From contig NZ_JAXMNY010000003.1 of assembly GCF_034670185.1 (NCBI RefSeq), positions 248,001 through 312,000 of the forward strand: a stretch of 64,000 bases of DNA, read 5' to 3'. The DNA is from Nisaea sp. (GTDB lineage Bacteria; Pseudomonadota; Alphaproteobacteria; Thalassobaculales; Thalassobaculaceae). The notes under the pieces are model-generated. The model saw only the letters and a program-made list of their open reading frames with translations. It did no database searches and had not been told where the DNA came from. Numbering within the stretch: position 1 is the first letter of the stretch; each line of letters begins with the position of its first letter. Positions 42,796-51,729 of the stretch are shown piece after piece. The translations under genes and the position numbers were made by a program.

Positions 42796-44400
42796 CTAGT
42801 CCAGCAACACGCTGGGTAGCCAGAGCGTGATTTCCGGCCAGATAACCACAATCGCGAGACCGATCAGCTGCAGGATGACGAAGGGGATAATGCCCTTATA
42901 GATCTCCTGCATCGAGACCATCTCCTTGGCGACGCCCTTCATGTAGAAGAGTGCGAAGCCAAAGGGTGGCGTCAGGAACGATGTCTGCAGGTTGATGGCC
43001 ACGATGATCGCAAACCAGTAGATCACCTGCTGTTGCACAAATTCGAGCTGTGCGTTGTTGGTCGGCACCTCAAGCCCGAGATGGGGCGCGAAGGCAGGAG
43101 CCATTGTCTGGATGACCGGCGCAAAGACGGGGAGGATGATCAGGGTGATCTCCAGCCAGTCAAAGAAGAAGCCGAGAATAAAGACGACGAACATCAGCAT
43201 GAACAGCAGAGGCCAGGGCCCAAGCTGAAGCCACTCGATGAACTCGATGATCAGGTCTTCGCCATAGACGTTCCGGAAGATCGTCGAGAAGGCCGTGGCA
43301 CCAACGAAGATCAGGAAGATCATCGAGGTGGTCAGGCCGGTCCGGTGAACGACGTCGCGCAGGACCTCCCAACTTAGCGTTCTGTTGGAGATGGCGAGGA
43401 TCAGCGAGCCAAAGGCGCCAACACCGGCCGCTTCCGTCGGGGTGGCCCAGCCGGCAAAGATGGAGCCGAGCACCAGAGTGATCAGGAAGATCGGCGGCAC
43501 GAAGCCTTTCAGGACACCGCCCAGATAGCTGTTGCCTTCCATCCGACCGATGACCATCGAGACACCGAAGACCATCAGAAATCCGATCAGGCCCCAGTTG
43601 AAGATATCCGCAAGATGGCTCTGCTCCATGACGTAGCAGAAGGCGATTGCGATCACACTGAAACCAAAGAACTTGGCGATGTTCGCCTTGTTGCTCGGCT
43701 CCATCTGGATCGCGTCATCGGCGATTGCCGGTGCCTTTTCAGGCGAGATGATGCCCATGGTCACGATGTAGGCGACATAAAGACCGGAGAGCACAAGGCC
43801 GGGGAAGATCGCGCCGATGAAGAGGTTGCCGACCGAGACCGCGAGCAGGCTGCCCATCAGAACCAGCATGATCGACGGTGGAATGAGAATGCCGAGTGTG
43901 GCGCTGGCCGCGAGCGTACCGGTGGCAAGCGATCGGTCATATTTCTGCGAGATCATTGTCGGCAGCGCCATCAGCGTCATCATGACAACGGAGGCACCGA
44001 TGATGCCTGTGGTTGCGGCCATGATGGTGCCCATGACGGTCACCGCGAGCGCGAGCGCTCCCGGAACCCGCCGGAAGAGAACCTGCAGAATGTGCAGCAG
44101 ATCCTCGGCCACCCTCGACCGTTCCAGCATGGTGCCCATGAAGACGAAACAGGGTATGGCGACCAGGATCGGATTCTGGATCGCGCCCGATGCGCCGTCT
44201 CCGCCCCAGATCCGTTGAATGACCTGGAAAAAGACTGCGAAATCGAGCACATCAAGCCAGATTCCAAGTGCGCCGAAGCCGACGGCAACCCCGCCAAGCG
44301 CGAACGCGACGGGAAGCCCCGTAAACAGCATCAGCGCCAGGGCGAGAAACATGTACGCCCCTATGAATTCGTACATGTGATCGTATAGAGCTTCAAACAT
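42796..44400 (-). CDS. dctM: TRAP transporter large permease DctM
   Basis: Permease of 534 residues, longer than the typical 430 because of an insertion around residues 210-270. About 12-14 hydrophobic segments are present. Family words include FTGLPVAFALGGVAV near the start, AIPCFVFMGTMLERSRVAEDLL, ALAVTVMGTIMAATTGIIGASVVMM, AASATLGILIPPSIMLVLMG and GWATPTEAAGVGAFGSLILA. It is the sodium-coupled channel of the DctPQM system encoded here, last in the minus-strand operon. The extended DctM type is common with substrate-binding proteins for mannitol- or keto-acid-like solutes, but the substrate is unknown. Confidence 0.92.
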   Translation of the reverse strand: MFEALYDHMYEFIGAYMFLALALMLFTGLPVAFALGGVAVGFGALGIWLDVLDFAVFFQVIQRIWGGDGASGAIQNPILVAIPCFVFMGTMLERSRVAEDLLHILQVLFRRVPGALALAVTVMGTIMAATTGIIGASVVMMTLMALPTMISQKYDRSLATGTLAASATLGILIPPSIMLVLMGSLLAVSVGNLFIGAIFPGLVLSGLYVAYIVTMGIISPEKAPAIADDAIQMEPSNKANIAKFFGFSVIAIAFCYVMEQSHLADIFNWGLIGFLMVFGVSMVIGRMEGNSYLGGVLKGFVPPIFLITLVLGSIFAGWATPTEAAGVGAFGSLILAISNRTLSWEVLRDVVHRTGLTTSMIFLIFVGATAFSTIFRNVYGEDLIIEFIEWLQLGPWPLLFMLMFVVFILGFFFDWLEITLIILPVFAPVIQTMAPAFAPHLGLEVPTNNAQLEFVQQQVIYWFAIIVAINLQTSFLTPPFGFALFYMKGVAKEMVSMQEIYKGIIPFVILQLIGLAIVVIWPEITLWLPSVLLD

Positions 44401-44451
44401 CGGTTACCGCGTTGCCCCCCAGGAGATTGCCGGTTTTTCGTTGTTCATTTT

Positions 44452-45066
44452 TCATTCCGGCCGGTGATGTTCGTAGTTGAAGATTTCGAGCGAATCCCGA
44501 GCTTCTTCATGCTCTTCTCTGGACCCGAACAGATAGGCGGCGAGGCGGAACAGCGTGGCCACGACGGCCATGCTCAACACAACCACACCGATGATCATGA
44601 AAGACTTGATGACATAGCGCCACGGAATGCCGGTGAGGGATTCCGAGCCTTCGCCCTGGTGATAGGAAATCGCCATGAGGATCCAGGACTGCCAGCCGAC
44701 CAGGAAGAGGAAGGGAACGGCCATGACAAACAGGCCGATAAACTCAAGCCAGGCCTGCTTGCGCGGATGGATGTGCTCACGGAACACATCGACGCGGACA
44801 TGGGCGTTGGCGAGATAGCCGAAACCGAAGGTCAACAGCAGAATGACGCCGTGCAAGTGCCATTCGAAATCCTGCAGGATCGTGGACACCGAATAGCCGT
44901 ACTCGATGGAGAAATCTGAAAAATAGAGCCTGATGAAGTCGACCTTACGGGTGACCACGTCGAACATGATGACGAAGACGAGCGGCAGTATAAGCCAAGC
45001 CCCGGCCTGGCCCGCCTTGCGCGAGAAGCGATCCAGAACGCTCGCAATATTCAGTGCGGCTTTCAT
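44452..45066 (-). CDS. dctQ: TRAP transporter small permease DctQ
   Basis: Membrane protein of 204 residues with four hydrophobic helices (AGAWLILPLVFVIMFDVVTRK, WHLHGVILLLTFGFGYLANAHVRVDV, FIGLFVMAVPFLFLVGWQSW, IIGVVVLSMAVVATLFRLAAYLF). NAHVRVDVFREHIHPRKQAWLE matches the DctQ consensus. A cytoplasmic tail rich in Glu follows. It sits between dctP and dctM, 51 bases before dctM. Confidence 0.9.
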   Translation of the reverse strand: MKAALNIASVLDRFSRKAGQAGAWLILPLVFVIMFDVVTRKVDFIRLYFSDFSIEYGYSVSTILQDFEWHLHGVILLLTFGFGYLANAHVRVDVFREHIHPRKQAWLEFIGLFVMAVPFLFLVGWQSWILMAISYHQGEGSESLTGIPWRYVIKSFMIIGVVVLSMAVVATLFRLAAYLFGSREEHEEARDSLEIFNYEHHRPE

Positions 45067-45176
45067 ATCTGAAACCTCAATTTCCTAGAGTGGACCGGAA
45101 TGAGCGGCTGGGCCTGGTTCGCAGGACGCGGTGAGCCGACGTATCCGCTGTGCCCGGCACGGGCACAAAGAAAGAG

Positions 45177-45204
45177 GCGGGAGACTCCGCCCGGAGTCTC
45201 CCGC
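45177..45204 (-). terminator. Intercistronic hairpin after dctP
   Basis: A perfect 12-bp stem GCGGGAGACTCC / GGAGTCTCCCGC with a 4-base loop. On the minus strand it is followed by a T-rich tail (TCTTTCTTTG), 12 bases after the dctP stop and about 110 bases before dctQ. It would stop most transcripts after the receptor gene, giving excess DctP over DctQM. Confidence 0.85.
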
Positions 45205-45216
45205 ATGTGTTCTGTC

Positions 45217-46272
45217 TTATTTCAGGTAACCGCGGTCACCCCAGACTTTGTAGCCAGTGTGGAACTTGGTGAAGCTGTCCCAGAGAACTTTCACGTCCGG
45301 GTTGGACGCCAGTTCTTCGGCAAGAACCTCGTTCCAGGCGCCACGCAGCTGGTCGAGGACTGAGTCCGGCCAAGTCATGTTTTTCACGCCGTCTTTCTCG
45401 TTGGCGATCATGGCTTCGAACTGGGACGCTTCGCCGTCGGCGATCATGTCCGTGATGTTCTTGTCACAGGAGATCTCAAGCATCGCCTGCTGGCCGTCGG
45501 ACAACGCATTCCACTTGTCCATGTTGATCAGCAATTCGTTGGACGTGGACTGCTGATGCCAGCCGGGGAAGTAGTTGTACTTGGCGATCTGATAGAAGCC
45601 GTAGGACCGGTCGATCGCCGGCATGGAGAACTCGGTGGCGTCAATGGTGCCACGCTCCAGAGCCGGGTAGATGTCGCCGCCCGCAAGCTGCTGGGTCGAA
45701 ACGCCGAACTTCTGCATCACCTTCGCGCCGATACCGAAGAAGCGCATTTTCAGGCCCTTCAGCTGATCGAGGCTCTTGATCTCCTCGCGGAACCAGCCGG
45801 AGGTTTCCGGCGGGATCATGCCGCAGAGCAGGAACTTGATGTTGTCGCGAGCGTAGAGTTCAGTGCCGATCTCCACACCGCCGCCATACTTGAACCAAGC
45901 CACGAATTCCGGCGCGGCCGGGCCGAACGGCCAGGTCGACAGGAATGCAAAGGCAGAGTTTTTACCCTGGTTGGCGCCCGATGTTCCGAAGGCGGAGTCG
46001 ATCGCGCCCTGGCTTACCGGATCGTAGTAGGCATAACCGCCGGCAAGTGCGCCTGGCTCGAATACCTTAATGTCGAAGTCGCCGTCGGACATACGGTCGA
46101 TGCCCTTGGAAATGCGGTGCGGCGGCTGGCCGAGAACTTTTACGTTCTGACCGAAAGCAGCATGCATTTTCCAGCGTACTTTCTTGGCTTCGGCATCATT
46201 TGAGCCGAGGCCGATGGCGATCGTCGAGGCGATCGCAAGCATGCCGAATGATTTCAGAAAACCCGATTTCAT
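45217..46272 (-). CDS. dctP: TRAP transporter solute-binding protein DctP
   Basis: Periplasmic solute receptor of 351 residues. The ATG has GGGAGGAA, and the signal peptide is SFGMLAIASTIAIGLGSNDAEA. The receptor domain shows VRWKMHAAFGQNVKVLGQ, FDIKVFEPGALAGGYAYYD, LDQLKGLKMRFFGIGAKVMQKFG and RGTIDATEFSMPAID, typical of the TakP/keto-acid-binding type, whose conserved Arg contacts the carboxylate. First gene of the operon, with the promoter in the 254 bases upstream. Confidence 0.92.
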   Translation of the reverse strand: MKSGFLKSFGMLAIASTIAIGLGSNDAEAKKVRWKMHAAFGQNVKVLGQPPHRISKGIDRMSDGDFDIKVFEPGALAGGYAYYDPVSQGAIDSAFGTSGANQGKNSAFAFLSTWPFGPAAPEFVAWFKYGGGVEIGTELYARDNIKFLLCGMIPPETSGWFREEIKSLDQLKGLKMRFFGIGAKVMQKFGVSTQQLAGGDIYPALERGTIDATEFSMPAIDRSYGFYQIAKYNYFPGWHQQSTSNELLINMDKWNALSDGQQAMLEISCDKNITDMIADGEASQFEAMIANEKDGVKNMTWPDSVLDQLRGAWNEVLAEELASNPDVKVLWDSFTKFHTGYKVWGDRGYLK

Positions 46273-46488
46273 GAACTTCCTCCCTTGTTCAATCCGCTTT
46301 CGGACCCGGTTATCCGGGCCTCTTTAGCTTCATTCCACAGTGAAATTTTTTCATCCCCGGACGATATCCGAAGCGTCTTGGTCCCGTGGTGCGCGAAGTA
46401 TTGCCGTGATTTAACACGCCGTCAAAGCCTTCAATTTCGCAGAGGGCTTGGGGGGCGGGGTTTTTCCGTCAGGAGGAAATGCGTTTGT

Positions 46489-46494
46489 GTATAC
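46489..46494. promoter_or_regulatory. GTATAC palindrome upstream of dctP
   Basis: The 254-base gap between the HAD gene and dctP (46273-46526) must hold the dctPQM promoter. It contains TTGTGTATACGTTAT centred on GTATAC, similar to FadR/VanR-type GntR operator cores that often control TRAP operons. No regulator gene is adjacent, so this is a weak call. The gap also has a G-rich run near 46450 and no gene. Confidence 0.25.
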
Positions 46495-46526
46495 GTTATT
46501 ATGCTTGAATTTCTTGTCTTTTCAGG

Positions 46527-47249
46527 TCAGTGCACCTGTAAAAGCAGGTTCGGAAGATGCCCCGCATCGGGGATGATAAAGTCCGCCAAAGCGGCCAGTT
46601 GCGGCTCTGGGGTGGCGCCCGTGAGGACCCCAATCGTGGCACGGCACCCTGCGGCACGTCCGGCTTCCATGTCCGCCCGGCTATCGCCAACCATGACTGT
46701 CTCGGCCGCTGCCATGCCTCCGGTGCGCAGGAAGGCTTCGAGCATATCTGGCGCCGGTTTCGGTGTGTGCCCGCTATCGTAGCCGGCAACGAAATCGACC
46801 AGATCCCTCAGGCCCAGCGCGTCGACCATGTCCCATGCGCCACGTTCGGCATCATTTGTGACGATCGCGATTCGGATGTCCCGGGCGCGAAGAGTGAGGA
46901 ACAACTCGCGAAGATCGCAGGCAGGAGCCAGATTGCGGGCCGCGTGATCGAGCCAATAGGCGTCAAGCCATGCGGCGGTCTCCTCGACTGCGGGCAAAGC
47001 GGGGACCAGTCGGCACCATAGCGCGGCTACTTCGGTTGCCGTGCCTTGTGCGAGCAAGGTCCCGGGAGCAACCGCACCCTTTTCGGGATCGCCTCCGGCG
47101 GCCCGGGTCAGGCTATCGACGTCGGTCTCTATATTATGGGTCGCGGCAAGCTGCCGTGCGGCAGACAGCAGTCCTGGGAGCCAGGTTTTCTCGAAATCGA
47201 TCAGCGTACCGTCCTTGTCGAACAGCACCCCGCGGATAGGCCCGGGCAT
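46527..47249 (-). CDS. HAD-superfamily phosphatase, phosphoglycolate phosphatase-like
   Basis: Protein of 240 residues from the ATG at 47249, with GGAG six bases before it. HAD motif I is FDKDGTLIDF, motif II is VTNDAERGAW, Lys is in the HTPKPAPDML segment and motif IV is MVGDSRADMEAGRAAG. The helical cap fits the phosphoglycolate phosphatase (Gph) or general sugar phosphatase branch. No signal peptide. It is followed on the same strand by dctP, but the two have separate promoter space. Confidence 0.88.
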   Translation of the reverse strand: MPGPIRGVLFDKDGTLIDFEKTWLPGLLSAARQLAATHNIETDVDSLTRAAGGDPEKGAVAPGTLLAQGTATEVAALWCRLVPALPAVEETAAWLDAYWLDHAARNLAPACDLRELFLTLRARDIRIAIVTNDAERGAWDMVDALGLRDLVDFVAGYDSGHTPKPAPDMLEAFLRTGGMAAAETVMVGDSRADMEAGRAAGCRATIGVLTGATPEPQLAALADFIIPDAGHLPNLLLQVH

Positions 47250-47353
47250 TGGCGGCTCCATGAATTTGGGTGGCAAGGGAGGTTAAGCTCGCCCGGCTCG
47301 CATGGATCTGCAAGGGCTGTTTGCGAAGGCGCCAGGCCGTTGGCGGAGGCTGA

Positions 47354-48202
47354 TTAATTGGCCGAGGCGAGAATGCCGGATTTGACCCGCCTTGCGGCTT
47401 TTCGCTGTTCCCAGGCGGCAAGCAGGCGGGCTTTACGATCCTCAAATTCCTGGCGCAGCTGCAGGGCTCTTTTCTCGGCGATCTCCCGTTGCCGGGCCGC
47501 TCGTTCGTCACGCAGGGCCTGTTCGATGGCTTGCTGTTCCTTGCGGGCCAGCGCTTTCGCGGTCAGGGCGTCGGCACGATCTGCCGCGCCTGACGCGAGT
47601 GTCAGATTATCGGTGGAGGGATCGGCCATGGTCACGGCTTCGCCCCTGTAGGCTTTCTGCTGCAGCTTGGATACAGCGTCCCGGTAGTTTTTGCCGCGCA
47701 CGCTGTTGCCGGAATGATAGTGCTCGGTCGCATCCCGCCAGGATCCGTGCCGCTCTTTCAACTCGGTCAGGAAGCGGGCCGCGTAGTCGGTGTTCTTCAG
47801 CGGATCGAAAGCCTCGGCAAGATCCTCGAAGGCGGTGCCGTGGTAGCGCAGGTTGATCTGCATGCAGCCGACATCGATGTTCGTGGTGCCCTTGGCGAGC
47901 AGTCGGCGCACTTCGGCCATGGCGGCGAATACCGTCGGATAATGGCGGCCCTCGCCACCGGACGTCACCGTCCAGGGCCAAGTGTAGCTTTCCTTGCGCT
48001 CATCATTCCAGCGTCCGGTTTCCTTGAGGGAGATCGCGAACAGCAGGTGCTTCGGCAGACGATGCTCTTGCTCGGCATGACGGGTCGCATTGGCGCATAT
48101 CTTGTCCGACGGCCCGAGTGCGTGCGCCTTGGGCGCGGCGAGCAGGCCGAGTGTGGCAATGACAATCGCGGCAAAAATGATCGGCATCGATAGATAGCGC
48201 AT
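47354..48202 (-). CDS. Lytic transglycosylase (SLT domain), exported
   Basis: Exported protein of 282 residues. The start at 48202 has GGAG and gives the signal peptide (MPIIFAAIVIATLGLLAAP). The SLT domain follows with the catalytic Glu in ISLKETGRWN, the long-loop motif WPWTVTSGGEGRHYPT, NIDVGCMQINLRYHG and a late ATEHYHSGNSVRGKNYRDAVSKL. The C-terminal 80 residues form a charged coiled coil (EQALRDERAARQREIAEKR). This class often works on the wall during flagellum or secretion-system assembly, but no such system is adjacent. Confidence 0.88.
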   Translation of the reverse strand: MRYLSMPIIFAAIVIATLGLLAAPKAHALGPSDKICANATRHAEQEHRLPKHLLFAISLKETGRWNDERKESYTWPWTVTSGGEGRHYPTVFAAMAEVRRLLAKGTTNIDVGCMQINLRYHGTAFEDLAEAFDPLKNTDYAARFLTELKERHGSWRDATEHYHSGNSVRGKNYRDAVSKLQQKAYRGEAVTMADPSTDNLTLASGAADRADALTAKALARKEQQAIEQALRDERAARQREIAEKRALQLRQEFEDRKARLLAAWEQRKAARRVKSGILASAN

Positions 48203-48263
48203 GGTCTTTCTCCTGTGACCCGGAGATATAAGCAAGGACCGTGCCGATTATTTGATTTGCTGG

Positions 48264-49280
48264 CTATTCAGCTGCCGCGCGGATGGAGGCCGTGCCGTCC
48301 TCGGCCATGCGCCGCGCGGTGTCCGACAGAGCGCTCAGCAGAGCCGTGATGTCCTTCTTCAGCGGTTCGATACCAGCCCGTGGCTCGATCCGCCGCTCGT
48401 CCATGTAAAGGGCGCGGTTGATCTCGATCTGCAGGACATGAACGCCAACCTCCGGCCGGCCGTAATGCCGGGTCACGAATCCGCCGGCATAGGGGCTGTT
48501 GCGCCGCACGGTGTAGTGACGCTCCCTGAAGAACGTCTCCGCTTGTTCGGTAAAAGCCTGAGCGGCGGTCACGCCATGGCAGTCGCCCAGGACGATATCG
48601 ATCGGGCGGCGTTCGCTGCGAACATGGCGCACGGCACTGGACGGCATGGAATGCCCGTCGATCAGAAGGCAGAAACCGAATTGCTCGAGCGCTTCGGCGA
48701 TCAGCCTTTGCAGGGCCCGGTGGTAAGGCGCGTAGTAATTACCGATGCGGTGCGCGGCATCTTCAAAGGAGAGCTTTTGGGCGTAAACCGGCTCGGAATT
48801 GGCGACCACGCGGGCAATGGTTCCGAGCCCCGCCGAAATGCGGATGCTGTCGGTCGCGGCGCCATCGGGCAGGGGATCGGAGAACATGCTTGGATCAAGT
48901 TCGAAGGGCTCACGGTTCACATCGACATAGACCCGCGGGAAAAGAGCGGTCAGCAGAGCCGCCCCGGCCTGATTGGCCCCCTCAAGCACCTGCTCCATGA
49001 AGCTGTCTTCAGAAGACCGCAAATCCATCGGGTCGAGCCGGGTGGCGTCCAGCAGATCCTGTGGATAGAGACGGCCGCTGTGCGGTGAGGCGACGACAAG
49101 CGGGCTGTTGGCGTGTGCGGGGCGTTCAATCCGGTAAACGCCGGCAATCTCGTCGGGAACCGCCGGAGCCGGATGCGCGGCCACATCGCCAGAGCAGAGG
49201 AAACCCGGCTCAATCAGCGTCGAGGCGACATCTTCGAGCCTGTCCCCGGCCGTCGCGTCTCCGACGGCATTCCCTGTCAT
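48264..49280 (-). CDS. N-formylglutamate amidohydrolase family protein
   Basis: Hydrolase of 338 residues (ATG 49280; a TTG five codons earlier is possible). After a 50-residue variable start, VASPHSGRLYP, RSSEDSFMEQVLEGANQAGAAL, FPRVYVDVNREPFELDP and LLIDGHSMPSS are characteristic of the zinc-dependent N-formylglutamate deformylase fold, with metal-binding His and Glu in SPHSG and EDSF. It is the final step of one histidine degradation route, yet no hut genes are present, so the substrate may differ. It is the last gene before the tRNA and island edge. Confidence 0.9.
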   Translation of the reverse strand: MTGNAVGDATAGDRLEDVASTLIEPGFLCSGDVAAHPAPAVPDEIAGVYRIERPAHANSPLVVASPHSGRLYPQDLLDATRLDPMDLRSSEDSFMEQVLEGANQAGAALLTALFPRVYVDVNREPFELDPSMFSDPLPDGAATDSIRISAGLGTIARVVANSEPVYAQKLSFEDAAHRIGNYYAPYHRALQRLIAEALEQFGFCLLIDGHSMPSSAVRHVRSERRPIDIVLGDCHGVTAAQAFTEQAETFFRERHYTVRRNSPYAGGFVTRHYGRPEVGVHVLQIEINRALYMDERRIEPRAGIEPLKKDITALLSALSDTARRMAEDGTASIRAAAE

Positions 49281-49525
49281 TTTATCGGCACTCAAGCGCA
49301 GTCTCCCGGACCGGCGAATTTCACCTCACCCTAATATGGAATTCGGAACGGGCAAACCAAGAAGAGGGTCGTATCCTTGGCCGGGCGCACGGTCAGTGAT
49401 GGCTGCCGAAGCGGTCATACGAAATCCGGGCGAAAAACCGTTAAATCAGGTCTTGCAAATCCGAATGCCGCTGGCTATACACACGCCTCCTTCGCGGCGC
49501 ACTTTTCCCGATGCCGCAGGATATA

Positions 49526-49600
49526 GGGCGCGTAGCTCAGCGGGAGAGCACTACGTTGACATCGTAGGGGTCACTGGTTCAATCCCAGTCGCGCCCACCA
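49526..49600 (+). tRNA. tRNA-Val (GAC), CCA encoded
   Basis: A 75-base cloverleaf. The acceptor stem GGGCGCG pairs with CGCGCCC, followed by ACCA; the D arm is GCTCAGCGGGAGAGC, the anticodon stem CTACG/CGTAG encloses TTGACAT with anticodon GAC (Val), and the T arm contains GGTTCAATCCC. It is flanked at its 3' end by an integrase remnant, making it the likely attachment site of the island. Confidence 0.95.
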
Positions 49601-49642
49601 TTATTTTCATTAGATTTTTCGGCGTTTCGTCAGTTCTGAAAA

Positions 49643-50816
49643 TCAGGGCTTTGGGTGCGTTTTGGGTGCAAACAGCTCGTACTTGGTATGTTCCTGGATG
49701 TCTTTCATCAGATCATCCACGGCATCGATGGGCGCCGACATGAAATCCGGGCTGTATTTGATATAGCGATCTGTTGTGCTGTTCAGCTCGCCACTGTGCC
49801 CGAGTACGTAGGCAAGTTGCTGCTTCGCATCCGCGACGCCATTGGCACGCATCCTTGCGTAGAGGTGCGTCGAGACGAAATGTCGAATCGAGTAAGTACA
49901 ATATTCTTCCCAACCGAGTTCGGCTCTGACGCGCTTGGCCATGTTCTTCATGTTTGCAATCGGTTGGTTGTTCTGCCCATAGCCGACCCAGTGCTCCCAA
50001 TTATCGCGATAATGCATCCAGTCCCAAAGGCAGTTTGATATGCGGATCGACGGACGCAGCTTGCGCAGCTGCTGGCGTCGACCGGGTGGATTCAGATGCT
50101 CGAGTTGGTGATCCCATTCGACCTGGTTGCGTCCCAGTTCCAGGACTGCGGCCGGACGGGCCCCGGTGTTCAGCATTCCGAACAGGAACCAGAACTGGTG
50201 CTCGCGCCGAGGTTTGGAGCAAACCCAGTTGAATAGTTCGCCATCTGTTTGATCGACGGGATCCATGCCCTGGGTTCAGGCCTATCCTGGTCTAGGGTTT
50301 CAGCCACGTAAGACGGATCACACAAGATCGCGGGTGCGAGTGTTGCGATTTCATTCCGGATTGCGAAGTTCTTGGCGGCGTTGAGGACCGACAATGTGCG
50401 GGCAATTGTGCTGACTCTATGTTTCAGCTTCTTCGAGCTATAGTGCATAAACTCTCGCTGGATGCGGGGTGACACGTCCGACAAACGAGCTTCTGCTCCA
50501 AAGAACTTCAACATATGCGCACCCGAGATCCTGGCCTGCTCCGCGAATGGCTTTCGGTCGGTCACGCTCAGCAAGTACTTCTTGAGTACAATTGTCAGGC
50601 AAATGTCTTCCGGGCCAGATGGCCCTTCTGAATGCTCTAGCTGGACGAATTGGGCGAGCGCTTGCTTGGCAGCTTCCCAATCTGCTGTGCCAAGAGACGC
50701 ACGCTTAACCTTTTTTCTTCCGTCATTCGGGTACCAGTAACGGTAATAGTTGGATCCTGGGGAATCGGATTCCTTTCCGATCCAGAAACCGCCGAGTTTG
50801 AATTGCTCGCTTTTGG
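49643..50816 (-). pseudogene. Tyrosine integrase, frameshifted and 5'-truncated
   Basis: Two reading frames together give most of a phage-type integrase. The upstream frame (about 50816 down to 50270) reads an Arm/core-binding part (KLGGFWIGKESDSPG, NYYRYWYPNDGRKKVKRA, then a helical core-binding domain ending in PAILCDPSYVAETLDQ). After a shift near 50266-50275, the catalytic domain continues (MLNTGARPAAVLEL with the first Arg, YSIRHFVSTHLYARM, YVLGHSG, TDRYIKY with the nucleophile Tyr). The normal start is missing because an IS6-type element begins at about 50817. It lies 43 bases from tRNA-Val and points to it, the standard position for an island integrase. Not functional as read. Confidence 0.88.
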
Positions 50817-51624
50817 GGGCTTTGTCAGACTAATCTGGCTTGAGGCGCAAGCGCGCGGTTCGTAGCTTTGATGGATGAGGAATCCATTCCGATATTTCAA
50901 CAGTTCGCCGGAGATCATCCGCCTCGCCGTGATGATGTACGTGCGATACGCTTTGTCGCTCCGGCAGGTTGAAGACCTATTGTTCGAGCGCGGTATCGAC
51001 ATCAGCCACGAAACCGTCCGGTTCTGGTGGAACCGCTTCGGGCCGATTTTTGCTGCAGAGAGCAGGACGCGGCGGGCTGATCGGCGATTCTTCTCAAATT
51101 GGCGTTGGCACCTCGACGAAGTGTTTGTCCGGATCAATGGAGAAACACATTACCTTTGGCGCGCTGTAGACCATGAGGGCGAGGTTCTGGAGGTCTTCGT
51201 CACGAAACGTCGTGAACGCAGCGCTGCTTTGAAATTTCTGAAGTGCGCGATGAAGCGCTATGGCCAGCCAAATGCCGTCGTGACGGATCGACTTCCGCCA
51301 TACCGTGCTGCGATGAATGTTATCGGCAACGCCAAGCGCCAAGAATGTGGTGGACGCCTTAACAACCGGGCGGAAAATTCACACCAGCCATTCCGACGAA
51401 GGGAAGAGGCGATGTCGAAATTTCGCGACGTAAAGATCCTGCAAAAATTCCCCGCGGCCCATGCCTCATTCCACAATCTTTTCAATCTCGAGCGGCACCT
51501 GACTACCCGTGAGATCTTCAAACACAACCGGACCTGCGCTTTGGGCGAGTGGCGTCAACTCGCAGCATGAGCGCCAAAATTTTGGCGATCCCCTCAGTCT
51601 TTACGAGTTGCTCTGACTACGCCC
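50817..51624 (+). mobile_element. IS6-family insertion sequence
   Basis: About 808 bases, the usual IS6 size. Imperfect terminal inverted repeats GGGCTTTGTCAGACTAA (50817-50833) and the complement of TTGCTCTGACTACGCCC (51608-51624) share about 13 of 17 positions. Inside is one complete transposase gene. The flanking 8-mers differ, so no target duplication remains visible. It interrupts the 5' end of the integrase. Confidence 0.75.
50875..51570 (+). CDS. IS6-family transposase
   Basis: Transposase of 231 residues, complete. A helix-turn-helix-like start (LSLRQVEDLLFERGIDISHETVRFWWNRFG) precedes the DDE domain: first Asp in WRWHLDEVFVRI, second in VVTDRLPPYRAAM, Glu in NNRAENSHQPFRRRE. This is the IS6 family layout, which transposes by cointegrate formation. 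It may still be active, though the inverted repeats of the element are imperfect. Confidence 0.93.
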   Translation: MRNPFRYFNSSPEIIRLAVMMYVRYALSLRQVEDLLFERGIDISHETVRFWWNRFGPIFAAESRTRRADRRFFSNWRWHLDEVFVRINGETHYLWRAVDHEGEVLEVFVTKRRERSAALKFLKCAMKRYGQPNAVVTDRLPPYRAAMNVIGNAKRQECGGRLNNRAENSHQPFRRREEAMSKFRDVKILQKFPAAHASFHNLFNLERHLTTREIFKHNRTCALGEWRQLAA

Positions 51625-51729
51625 TCCCGCTCACCAAGCACGACATCCGTACAGACATCGAACTTGCTGGCTCGATTTATCGCATTCGCTTGTCTCGGGG
51701 CTGACCGCACCCGCGACTTGGATCGTGGA

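Noticed and set aside
51625..51729. Possible lost N-terminus of the integrase on the far side of the IS6 copy
   Set aside because: A minus-strand MSVRMSCLVSG reading points toward the IS, but it is too short to tie to the integrase without a relative for comparison.
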